From the NCBI GenBank assembly GCA_037447655.1, contig JBBHKE010002359.1:17221-43642 (forward strand): a stretch of DNA of 26,422 bases, given 5' to 3'. Of the stretch, positions 10,501 through 17,289 are shown one piece after another. Origin of the DNA: Zygnema cylindricum (Eukaryota > Streptophyta > Zygnematophyceae > Zygnematales > Zygnemataceae). Numbering within the stretch: the stretch's first letter is position 1; each line of letters begins with the position of its first letter. Both the position numbers and the translations under genes were made by a program. The notes beneath the pieces were generated by a model. That model saw only the letters and a program-made list of their open reading frames with translations, was not told the DNA's origin and made no database searches.

Positions 10501-13281
10501 AAATTATATCAAAATTAAACTAATTTTTTTACCTTAATATACAATTTCCCTACCACAGTTCCTCGACTCGAGGCATAAAATCCCAAACTGCTCCGACTGC
10601 ATCCGAGAATACCCACCACATCTGGAAAAAAAAGGGAGAGGGAGAGGGAGAGGGAGAGGGGGAGTGAGAGGGAGAGGGGGAGTGAGAGGGAGAGGGAGAG
10701 TGAGAGGGAGAGGGAGACGGAGAGGGAGAGGGAGAGGGAGAGTGAGCGGGAAAGGAAGATGGAGAGGGAGAGGGAGGGAGAGGGAGAGGGAGAGGGAAAG
10801 GAGAGGAAGAGGGAAAGGGAGAGGGAGAGGGAGAGGAAGAGGGAGAGGGAGATGGAGAGGGAGAGGGACAGGGAAGGGGAAAAAATAAAAAGGGAAGGAT
10901 TTTTTTTTCCCGCCTGTCTGGGGAAGAGGAGAGCAGCATCCGACGAAAGGTCATAGAAGGCATCTCTCTCCCTCCCCCCCTCCCTCCCTATCTCCCCCTA
11001 CACCCTCCCAAAAATAAAAAACCCACTGCCCGAACGTACAGGCAGCCTGCCCGACAAAAAAAAAAAAAAAGGACCTTGTATTGCCTCATTTAGGTGCCTT
11101 TGGTTTGGGAAGAGGAGGGAGGAGTCGGAAAGGAGGTGGTAAAAGGCCTCTCTCTGAGTTGCTTGTCGTTTAGTGGAGACCAGTCTGTAACTTAGCTCCA
11201 AAACTTTCCAAACTGCCCAAAAAAAAAAAGTGGGAAAAAGAAATGGTAAAGAACATGAAAAAAAAATGGAAAAAAGAAACGAAGGAGAAAAGGGATTTTC
11301 AGTCAAAGACTCCTCAGCTCCAAAAATTTCCAAACTGCCTGAGAAAAAAAACCAAAAAGGGCAAAGAAAACGAGGGAGAGGGCGAGAGGGAAGAGAGGGA
11401 GGAGAGGGGGAGTGGGAGGAGAGGGAGGAGTGGAAGGAGAGGGGAGAGAGGGGAGAGAGGGGAGAGAGGGGAGAGAGGGGGGGAAAGGGCGAGAGGGGGG
11501 AGAGGGGGAGATGGGGGAGAGAGGGAGTGGGGGAGACAGGGAGAGGGAGAGAGAGGGGGAGAGCAGGAGGGGTAAAACAGATGTGGCCATGGGAAATAGA
11601 AACAGAAAAAGCATCTTTAAAGTAAAACTTTTATCCACATTATATATGGTAAACTGAAAAAGGGACGATCGTCAGAAGGTATGGAATGGGACAGGACAGT
11701 TTGTCACAAAACGGCAAAGAGGGAAAAGGACAAGATAGATAAGGACAAAAAAGAAAAAGGTCAAAGAGAGAAGAGGACATAAGAGACAAAAATATACGTA
11801 TACAATAAAGGGGACAGGGAAAGGGGAGAAGGGGATGGAGAGGGGGAGGAGAGAAGGGGAGGGGGAGAGGGGGAGAGGAGGAGAGGAGGAGAGGGAGAAA
11901 GGGAGACGGGTAGAAGGGCGGAGAGGAGAGGGGGAGCGGGGAAGGAAGAGAAGGGAAGGGAGAGAGAGGGAGAGGGGGAGGGTGGGAGAGGAGGAAGGGA
12001 AGAGGGGCAGTGGGGGAGTTGGAGGGGGAGAGGGAAGGGAGACAGGGGGATGGGGAAAGAGCGGGAGGGGGGAGGGGAGGAAAGGAAGAGCGGGAGAGGG
12101 GGAGGGGGGGAGGGGGGGAGGGGGAGGGAGGGGAGATGGGAAGGTGGAGAAGGGGAGGAGAAGTTAGGATTTGCAAGTGGAGGCTTTGGGAGAAGATGGA
12201 GGGAGGAAGTGGGGGAAGAGCAGGGAAGAGGAAGGGGGGGGAGAGAGGAATACGGATGGTGAGGGAGGAGAGGGGCAGGATGAGACAAAGGGCGGTAGTG
12301 AGAACAAAAGAAGAAGCATTTGTCTATACTTTCTTTAACCTAGTATCAAGAAGGGGGAAAGAGAGGGAGAAAGAGTGGGAGAGTGGGAGGGAAGGGAGGA
12401 GGACTGGAGAGGGAGAGGGAGAGGGAGAGGGAGAGGGAGAGGGAGAGGGAGAGGTAGAAGGAGAGGGAGAGGGAGAGGGAGAGGGAGAGGGAGAGGGAGA
12501 GGGAGAGGGAGAGGGAGAGGGAGAGGGAGAGGGAGAGGGAGAGGGAGAGGGAGAGGGAGAGGGAGAGGGAGAGGGAGAGGGAGAGGGAGAGGAAGAGTGA
12601 GAGGGAGAGGGAGAGTGGGAGGGGAGAGACATATCTTACCTCTAATAAAACTTTTCACTCTCTTTCCTTTTTTTCCGATCAACTGTTTATCGCTCAAATT
12701 TAATTTTATTACGATTTTTTGATTTTCGCCGATTTCTTCGCAAATTTCCGAATTTTTTGCACTCCGGTTGACCTAAATTATTGCGAAATTACGGAAGTTA
12801 TTAAATAAATAATTTAATAAATTAGTTAATAAAAGTTAACGAATAATTTAAATAGAAATATGTGTAAAATGTGTAAAAAAAACTGCCAAAAAAAAAAAAA
12901 ACATAATTAGGAAAGAAGGGAAAAGCCCAAATATGACCTTTTTTTGTTTTTTTTCAAATTCTGATATTTTGAATGAAAATAAAAATGGAAAATTGAATTG
13001 AATTTGCATAAAAAAAAAAATACTCACAATCCAAAATGGAGTGATGAATGGTTTTGGAGAATTTAAATTAAAAAAAAATTCTCGCACGAGTGATTCAATT
13101 CTTGAACAAACCTGCAAAAAAAAAAAAAAAAAGAAAAAAGAAAAAAGAAAAAAAAAAAATAGAGAATAAAAATTAAAAGTAGAGTAAACTATTAGAATTT
13201 AATTCTAGAACTTAATATATCCTGATATTGTTTGGATCCATAAATATCTAGCTTTACAAAAATCCAAATCCCTTTTCATTT

Positions 13282-13316
<35 letters not shown>

Positions 13317-13581
13317 TATTTTATCCATGTTTGGAATTCAAAATTCCAATATAAAAAAAATAAAATAAAAAATAAAAAAATTTATAAATTCCATTTTTTT
13401 TTGATATCTTTCAAATTTTTTAAGAGTTACTTCAAAATTCCAAAATTTAAAATTCACACATCAGAATAATAACAAAAAAAAGAAAAAAAAAAAAACTTAC
13501 ATTTTCTGGACTTGCCACGTCAGCAAGAAAAAAATCCTCTTTTTTCTGAAACTGCATTTGCTCAGTGGACAAGAAATTCAT
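7302..13581 (-). CDS. SPO11-2: SPO11-2-like meiotic DNA double-strand-break protein (topoisomerase VI A family), multi-exon
   Basis: Spliced minus-strand gene. Placed exons, in gene order: 13581-13501, 13111-13028, 12772-12640, 11212-11075, 10621-10533, 9742-9648, 9163-9101, 8817-8741, 7712-7661 and 7442-7302. All have GT/AG borders, and wherever placed exons are adjacent the phases agree. SPO11 proteins cut DNA through a tyrosine to start meiotic recombination in the nucleus. The 5Y-CAP part contains [10 protein letters not shown], whose tyrosine is residue 124 by my count. It is followed by [14 protein letters not shown], then the TOPRIM part with [34 protein letters not shown] and YKFGS, and the end [12 protein letters not shown]...ANEYI-stop. 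These fit plant SPO11-2 better than SPO11-1 or SPO11-3/TOP6A; the comparison is from memory. The placed exons code for about 316 residues. About 40 residues (with the TOPRIM glutamate) and about 35 residues (with the conserved Lys-Trp-Leu-Gly) are not placed, which would bring it near the usual ~380. It could be functional with unseen exons, or a recent pseudogene. Confidence 0.85.
7449..7505. repeat. Poly(A) tract (poly(T) on the gene strand)
   Basis: Two A-runs of more than 20 broken by a few g and c bases. On the minus strand they are the pyrimidine tract before the acceptor of the last SPO11-2-like exon. Confidence 0.9.
7661..7712 (-). CDS. SPO11-2: SPO11-2-like exon 11 (probable)
   Basis: 52 bp. 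The acceptor is tttcag and the donor gtttaa. It reads [17 protein letters not shown] in phase 0 into the last exon, giving a Leu-Lys-x-Tyr ... Tyr-Lys-Ala-Glu-Leu run like the family helix before Glu-Leu-x-Leu-Met. It was chosen mainly by frame and position; family identity is weaker here than in the other exons. Confidence 0.5.
7815..8250. repeat. Degenerate 63-90-bp tandem repeat with internal dyads
   Basis: The motif ttttgtcttatt recurs at about 7870, 7957, 8019, 8107 and 8186. Between copies lie cacaagctgcat-like stretches and gacaaa...tttgtc inverted pairs. It lies in the intron region after exon 9 where one exon is missing. Confidence 0.75.
8741..8817 (-). CDS. SPO11-2: SPO11-2-like exon 9
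   Basis: 77 bp. The acceptor is ttttctcag and the donor gtacgc. It encodes [20 protein letters not shown] then ESPKY plus one base. Asn-Pro-x-Gly, Tyr-Lys-Phe-Gly-Ser and Met-Gly-Leu-Glu match SPO11-2. The next exon should open with the conserved Cys-Asn-x-Lys-Trp-Leu-Gly, which I do not find in the following 1 kb. Confidence 0.88.
8848..8871. repeat. Short GA dinucleotide microsatellite
   Basis: A short ga run close upstream of the exon 9 acceptor. On the gene strand it is part of the pyrimidine tract. Confidence 0.8.
9101..9163 (-). CDS. SPO11-2: SPO11-2-like exon 8, TOPRIM aspartate
   Basis: 63 bp. The acceptor is atttacag and the donor gtaaga. It encodes [20 protein letters not shown] and ends TG, which joins G of exon 9 to give Trp. 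The result, Val-Asp-Trp-Asn-Pro, is the SPO11-2 form of the metal-binding acidic motif. Confidence 0.9.
9232..9264 (-). pseudogene. Decayed copy of the start of SPO11-2-like exon 8
   Basis: On the gene strand, gacaaaatttatcag then AGTTTCTCTTGACAC, close to gacaaatttacag then AGTTTTTCTTCACAA at exon 8 about 100 bp downstream. Only the acceptor and first few codons are duplicated. Confidence 0.5.
9340..9470. repeat. Polypyrimidine low-complexity tract
   Basis: C and T only over most of its length, in the intron between exons 7 and 8. Here the pyrimidines are on the plus strand, opposite to the large tracts of the other introns. No gene is seen in it. Confidence 0.75.
9485..9527 (-). pseudogene. 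Decayed copy of the 3' end of SPO11-2-like exon 7
   Basis: On the gene strand it ends GATTTGACAATGAG then gtaaat, compared with GATTTGGCGACGAG then gtaata at the true exon. The flanking intron sequence is also repeated: 9302-9339 resembles 9555-9592. This indicates a tandem duplication of exon end plus intron, later decayed. Confidence 0.6.
9648..9742 (-). CDS. SPO11-2: SPO11-2-like exon 7, TOPRIM core
   Basis: 31 codons plus AG. The acceptor is gtttttag and the donor gtaata. It encodes [18 protein letters not shown] followed by [13 protein letters not shown], among the most conserved blocks of the SPO11 / TopoVI-A TOPRIM domain. Exon 6 should end in Glu-Lys just before this Asp-Ala. The AG joins A of exon 8 to make the conserved Arg of Ala-Thr-Arg. 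Confidence 0.92.
9922..10080 (-). pseudogene. Decayed candidate for SPO11-2-like exon 6
   Basis: A stretch after the acceptor ctttctag, in the place where exon 6 should lie. One frame reads [16 protein letters not shown] and then KMPKDIVIV. By spacing it follows the family segment from Val-Asp-Cys to the hydrophobic strand before Val-Glu-Lys. However, the second codon after the acceptor is TGA, the Glu-Lys ending is absent (Ile-Leu-Asn follows), and no donor sits at the right place. Either this is a decayed copy of exon 6 whose good version I cannot see, or the locus is broken here. The similarity is moderate and could be partly chance. Confidence 0.35.
10149..10520. repeat. AAT triplet and AATCA-like pentamer microsatellites
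   Basis: 10149-10225 is rich in aat triplets. 10248-10520 is built mostly from imperfect aaatc/atcaa pentamers. Both are in the intron between exon 5 and exon 6/7. Confidence 0.8.
10533..10621 (-). CDS. SPO11-2: SPO11-2-like exon 5, end of the 5Y-CAP domain
   Basis: 89 bp. The acceptor is ttttccag, preceded by about 250 bp of CT-rich hexamer; the donor is gtaaaa in phase 0. It reads [20 protein letters not shown] and then TVVGKLYIK. Cys-Ser-Arg-x-Ser-Leu-Gly and Ala-Ser-Ser-Arg-Gly are hallmarks of SPO11-2 in the strand-rich end of the DNA-binding domain. Confidence 0.85.
10631..10885. repeat. GGGAGA hexanucleotide repeat in an intron
   Basis: Imperfect runs of gggaga, pure purine over long stretches, in the intron between exons 4 and 5. 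On the gene strand it is a pyrimidine tract that runs directly into the exon 5 acceptor. Arg-Gly or Ser-Pro frames through it are an effect of the repeat. Confidence 0.9.
10908..11028 (-). pseudogene. Decayed copy of SPO11-2-like exon 4
   Basis: It lies in the intron after exon 4. On the gene strand it starts after gggcag like exon 4, and its best part reads [18 protein letters not shown] against [18 protein letters not shown] of the true exon. The tyrosine is kept. The first half has become G-rich and cannot be read through, and no family-like continuation or donor is present. An alternative exon cannot be fully excluded. Confidence 0.6.
11075..11212 (-). CDS. SPO11-2: SPO11-2-like exon 4, catalytic tyrosine
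   Basis: 138 bp. The acceptor is tgggcag; the donor is gtcctt, which is weak beyond the GT. It encodes [10 protein letters not shown], then [20 protein letters not shown] and [14 protein letters not shown]. The tyrosine of REAFYHL falls on the transesterification tyrosine of SPO11 and is residue 124 counting from the chosen start, the number I recall for Arabidopsis SPO11-2. The exon ends in phase 1; its last G joins AT of exon 5 to give the conserved Gln-Asp-Val-Val. Confidence 0.88.
11311..11338 (-). pseudogene. Short copy of the start of SPO11-2-like exon 4
   Basis: About 28 bases on the gene strand, ggcag followed by TTTGGAAATTTTTGGAGC. They match the acceptor and first codons of exon 4 with one or two changes, about 120 bp upstream of it. 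The rest of the exon is not recognisable. Confidence 0.55.
11375..12626. repeat. Long polypurine region with (GGGAGA)n core
   Basis: Purine-rich low-complexity blocks at 11375-11575, 11812-12300 and 12361-12626 fill most of the 1.4-kb intron between exons 3 and 4. The part from about 12405 to 12592 is nearly perfect gggaga hexamer with one interruption near 12453. It is pyrimidine on the gene strand. Open frames across it in both strands reflect the lack of stops in the repeat. Confidence 0.92.
12640..12772 (-). CDS. SPO11-2: SPO11-2-like exon 3
   Basis: 44 codons plus one base. The acceptor is aatttag and the donor a strong gtaaga. It starts Val-Asn-Arg, continuing the Ile/Val-Asn-Arg of the family, and ends RVKSFIR with a final G. 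That G joins TT of exon 4 to give the family motif Phe-Ile/Val-Arg-Val-Trp-Lys-Val. The agreement of phase and peptide across this 1.4-kb intron is strong evidence for the splice. Confidence 0.82.
13028..13111 (-). CDS. SPO11-2: SPO11-2-like exon 2
   Basis: 28 codons in phase 0-0. The acceptor is tttgcag and the donor gtgagt. The peptide contains [18 protein letters not shown]; the Arg-Ile-Glu start and the Leu-Asn-Ser-Pro-x-Pro motif match the N-terminal helix region that I recall for plant SPO11-2. Confidence 0.8.
13501..13581 (-). CDS. SPO11-2: SPO11-2-like exon 1 (start codon)
   Basis: The ATG is at 13581-13579 on the minus strand. The exon encodes 27 residues beginning [11 protein letters not shown] and ends in phase 0 at an excellent donor, gtaagt. 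The length and the start resemble the short N-terminal leader of plant SPO11-2. I chose this start by that similarity and because the frame joins exon 2 cleanly; no in-frame stop lies immediately upstream, so a longer 5' end is possible. Confidence 0.7.
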
Positions 13582-14290
13582 TTTTTTAGGCTTTTTCAGG
13601 GTTTTACAGGAGATTCTTAGGGATTTTCCAGGATATTTTTAGGGTTTTCAAGGTTTTTTGGGGTTTTTAGGGATTTTTAGTGATGATTTCCCAAGGTTTT
13701 GTCGCTTCCTAAGGTTTTCCAGGTTTTTTAGGATTTTTCAGGGTTCTTTAGGATTATTTTAGGGTTTTTTATGGATTGTATAGGGTTTTCCAGAGGCTTT
13801 TTTCACCTTTTTGACGATAAAATTGTCAGGAAATGAGAAAAAAGAATCGAAAAAGAATAAAAGAAATACCAAATTATCTGCGATTTGACTTATTTTTTTT
13901 ATTTTTTTTTTAAATTTTGAATGCTTCGATGCCCAAACAAAAAGAATCGCACAAAATTTCTGGCGGGAATTTTTAAAACTCCAAAACTTCAAAATTTCAA
14001 GTTTCTGCTTCCGCGGCAATTTTCTGTACGGTTTTTCGTACGTATATAAACTTCCGCAAATGAGCGCACGAAAAATAACCCTAAAACAGGTTCGAACCAT
14101 AAGTTAAAAATTCCACAATGTGCGAAAACAATTAGAAACGCTTTTCGTGCGTGCGTTCTTCCAAGCCATACGCGTATTATATACTCTATGATACGCGTAT
14201 AATATTCGAAAACCACAAATAAAATTTTCCGTATTAAAATCACGTATAGTATGTATATAATACGCGGTATAATACGGGAATACCAGATGT
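13582..14290. other. Region upstream of the SPO11-2-like gene
   Basis: No gene is seen. 13590-13800 has repeated (t)tttagggNtttt motifs in no fixed period. 14165-14275 has several atacgcgtat-type palindromes. The promoter of the minus-strand gene should be here, but no core element can be named with confidence. Confidence 0.45.
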
Positions 14291-14580
14291 ACAGTACACC
14301 GTGTATCGCTATTAGGGTTAATAATTTTTTCGTCACTTAAAACATCTTTTCTCCGTACACACTTGTCCGATTTTCAATTTGAGACCGCCAATCCTTTGAT
14401 AATCTCACATTGACGCACCTGTTTTTGTTTTGAACACCCAGTTAGCAATGACAGCCTTCTAAGTCAACCTCCTCAAATGCAAGGTTATCCGCCATTTCCA
14501 CTTATTATCCCAATCACCCGAATTCCAAGCCTCTCTTTAAGATTGAGGATCACCGGATCTGGACTTTTCCTCACTCACTA

Positions 14581-14800
14581 CACCGTGAATCGTTATTAAC
14601 TTATTGAACGCTAATTCGGGTACCTTTTATATAATTTTTCAAATTCTCAAATAGAATTATCCATACTATTTAAAAAAAACCCTAATTCCTAATTAGAGTA
14701 AACGATTTCTTTGAAAATTTCCAAATTCCCAATTAGCGTTAATAACGGTAATTATTCCTATACGCTAAAAAAAAGTATACTCTAATAACGATTCAAGGTG
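14581..14800. mobile_element. Short TA-flanked MITE, 220 bp
   Basis: The ends caccgtgaatcgttatta and taataacgattcaaggtg, with TA at 14579-14580 and 14801-14802. It is an inverted relative of the 217-bp element at 5141-5357. Confidence 0.8.
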
Positions 14801-15097
14801 TAGTTGTTACAAGAAAAAGTCGTCCTCCTCTAGCCTCCGAGATAAAATAATTCGAATTGAAAATGTCCCAACCACCACAATCGTAGGACAATCTCTCCAG
14901 TATATTTCCCTATATTTCCCTTAGTCTCTCGAGTACTTCGCCGAGCCACAATCACTTCTTCTTCCTTGTCATTTCCCCAACTCATGGATGGTAAACAAGA
15001 TATTGATTTCCGACTCGATTGAGTTAGCCGAAGCGGGCCGAAGGCCGACGCCGCGTTGCGAAGAACAGGAACACATGTTTGTTGGAGGAATGTCCAC

Positions 15098-15146
15098 TTC
15101 GGACTCCACACGTGTGTATCGCATTCGGACTCCACACGTGTGTATC
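15098..15146. repeat. 26-bp direct tandem duplication
   Basis: ttcggactccacacgtgtg is followed by tatcgca, and the first 23 bases are then repeated at 15124. The unit contains the palindrome cacacgtgtg. Confidence 0.85.
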
Positions 15147-15159
15147 ACAGTAAATACTA

Positions 15160-15722
15160 CACCGCCAATCGCTATTAGCGTAGAAGTTTGATTAGCGTAT
15201 AATAATAATTACAGTGGTGTACGCTATTTAAGAATTTGAAAATTTTGGAAAAAAACATACATTCTAATTGTTTGATTATGGTAATTTGGATCTTTGAAAA
15301 AAAAATGTCGGTCGCAAACATGCTTACACTAATATAGGTATCCGTACAAAATCGGACAAATCATACACAAATCGTACATTCACACGGTCGAAACGCGGCT
15401 GTAGGACGAATATGTGCGAGCGGGATTTTTTACGACCTGGTTTTTTTTCCTTTTTAGAACGGTAATGGGATTTTCTGAGAGGTAGGAGATCCTGTTACAC
15501 GTCCGCGGTTACTAAAACTAATTTATTGTACTTTTAACTTAAAAGGTACATTTATATACGGTCTGACACTGACAGTACACCACTCTATTTAAGAGACAAC
15601 GTACTGAAAATAACCCTAAATAGAATAAAGAAAAAAATAGAATAAACTACGCTATTTGAAAATAAAACAAAAAAAAATCGAGACGGAATTAGTGTACAAA
15701 ACGCTAATAGCGATTGGCGGTG
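15160..15722. mobile_element. TA-flanked MITE, 563 bp
   Basis: The ends caccgccaatcgctattagcg and cgctaatagcgattggcggtg are perfect inverted repeats, with TA at 15158-15159 and 15723-15724. It is a reverse-oriented copy of the 4498-5053 element. Confidence 0.88.
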
Positions 15723-15758
15723 TAGTTCCGCCAGTGCGCCCTTCGTTACTGTAAATAT

Positions 15759-15820
15759 GATTTGAGGCGCTTGCATGCACAATCGGCCGGATTTGAGGCG
15801 CTTGCATGCACAATCGGCCG
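15759..15820. repeat. 31-bp tandem duplication at a tRNA-like 5' end
   Basis: Two identical 31-bp copies, 15759-15789 and 15790-15820, start gatttgaggcgcttgcatgc and end aatcggccg. The last five bases of the second copy are the first five of the tRNA-like acceptor stem. Confidence 0.92.
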
Positions 15821-15888
15821 GGTAGCTCAGTTGGTAGAGCTAATGAACGGCGACCTCAAGATCCTGGGTTCGATCCCCGGCTTGGCCA
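15816..15888 (+). pseudogene. tRNA-like sequence with broken anticodon arm
   Basis: 73 nt, exactly tRNA length. The acceptor stem ggccggg/cttggcc pairs with G-T wobbles. The D arm gctc-agttggta-gagc, the T arm ctggg-ttcgatc-cccgg, and the A and B boxes are good, and TTTT follows at 15889. The anticodon stem (aatga against cctca) does not pair and position 33 is not T, so no amino acid can be assigned. It may be a tRNA pseudogene or the head of a tRNA-derived SINE. Confidence 0.65.
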
Positions 15889-15889
15889 T

Positions 15890-16608
15890 TTTCCAAAGTT
15901 TTCACTTTGACGCCCATGCGATATGTTGAATATCGCCGATCTTCAACAATGTTACCATCACTTCGGACATTGGAATCCGATTTTGTAATCTAACCAGGTT
16001 GAACCAGTTTCACCTTGGTTTGTGGAACTTCTTCCTCATCCAAATCTGAAACCTCTTGTTGCTGATATTCCTTTAAACTCATGTTTCTCCTCAAAATCCA
16101 AATTTTCGTCCTCCACTTCTGTCCTTTCCGTTTCCGTTCTTTCTTTGCATATTCATCCTCACTACTTTTGAAACTCTACGAACTCTCACTGTCATGTCAC
16201 AAAAGTTGGGACTCGGCTCATTTTCCTTCCTCATGTTCTTTATTTTCTCCTACCCTTTCCTTCCCGTGCTAACTTACTTTTCTCCTCGATGACCCGCAAC
16301 CACTCGTTGAATGTGTTACGAGGACTGGTGTCAAAAATGGTCCCACTGCCACTAGCCGTATTCTGTCTGAAGGGATCTGTGGGAAGGGATTCCTCGAACT
16401 TGAAGAAGAATCCTTGCCTTTCCCCTCTAAACTTGAACTCACTTTCATGCGGCTCATGGGAAGGCACTCCAGGAGATGGTGGCTCCTTCGAAGGATGTGG
16501 TGAAAGCCTTTGACCGGCAGTTGGGAGAATGAGTGATTTTTCTTCTTCTCCTCCCCATCACACCTTCAGTAACTCACAAATGACAAATTCGGAACATGTG
16601 CAAAGCCT
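15890..16608 (-). mobile_element. Internal remnant of an LTR retroelement
   Basis: It lies downstream, on the minus strand, of the primer-binding site at 16609-16620. A 75-codon frame at 16467-16240 (with EWLRVIEEKSKLAREGKG) and an acidic stretch near 16050 (EVSDLDEEEVPQTKVKL) could be gag fragments, but no zinc knuckle, protease, integrase or reverse transcriptase is recognised. It is truncated or strongly decayed. Confidence 0.45.
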
Positions 16609-16620
16609 GCTCTAATACCA
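16609..16620 (-). other. Primer-binding site for initiator tRNA-Met
   Basis: On the minus strand it reads TGGTATTAGAGC, the plant retrotransposon PBS with one change from the usual TGGTATCAGAGC. It sits two bases after an LTR-like CA end (16624-16623). Confidence 0.75.
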
Positions 16621-16622
16621 AA

Positions 16623-16910
16623 TGATAGGATCAATGGCAACAAAGCTCACCACAACGGAAACATTCATAAAATAAACCTACCCAATCATACAATCATACA
16701 ACCATAACACATTGGTCATTACAAATATATTATGCTGAAAGGCTTTTTCTTTTTCAAAGCTCTGACTCTCACTCACTCAAACTGATTTCATAAGTCTACA
16801 AAAAACAAACTGAAAATGTGCCTCGCTAACACTCCACTACAAAACAACACCTGGACACCTCACTTAACCGAAACAGTGCACTAGACCGAAAGCACTGTTT
16901 CACGCAACAC
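16623..16910 (-). mobile_element. LTR (inner part) of the minus-strand retroelement
   Basis: Sequence just upstream of the PBS. It ends CCTATCA on the minus strand, in keeping with the TG...CA rule. The outer border was not found and no second LTR is seen in the window, so the upper limit given is only a minimum. Confidence 0.45.
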
Positions 16911-17244
16911 TATGGACCGAACAAAAAAAAACATACGCCTAACAAACTATTGTACCAAACGAACAAATAAAATCTTACCGATACAAAAACTTAGGCGTGA
17001 ACCCTTGCCCAAAATGTCGATTCGCCGATACCCCAATTTCACAATGTTCCCGATTCGAAAAAATCTATTGTTATTGGCCAGACTTTTCAATAATAGTGAT
17101 GTCCAGTTGGAATTGCCATGTTTGTTAATAAGTCTCTCATGTAGACATTACAATGTTCAGCTATCTATTAAATACGTCATAGTTACTAGCAGCCGGCCTT
17201 TAGCATCACCAACAAGATTTTCAGAATCAACATCTTTTGCATAA

Positions 17245-17280
17245 CTGTGTCTAGTAGTTAATCTGTGTCTAGTAGTTAAT
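17245..17280. repeat. 18-bp tandem duplication
   Basis: ctgtgtctagtagttaat occurs twice without a gap. It lies in otherwise featureless sequence. Confidence 0.9.
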
Positions 17281-17289
17281 CTCTTTATA

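Noticed and set aside
12324-12697. Frames of Ser-Pro, Leu-Pro and Arg-Gly repeats
   Set aside because: They are produced by the gggaga hexamer. Only the non-repeat part upstream of 12640 (gene strand) is coding, as exon 3.
13590-13800. Interstitial telomere-like repeat (tttagggtttt)
   Set aside because: The motif recurs but with irregular spacing and many variants, so it is T/G-rich low complexity and not a telomeric tandem array.
14830-15135. 101-codon minus-strand frame with ARRSTRETK, like the linker before copia reverse transcriptase
   Set aside because: The resemblance rests on a few residues. No integrase or RT flanks it, and its start lies in a 26-bp tandem duplication.
16912-17244. 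110-codon plus-strand frame
   Set aside because: No recognisable domain, no compositional sign of coding, and it begins near or within a putative LTR on the other strand.
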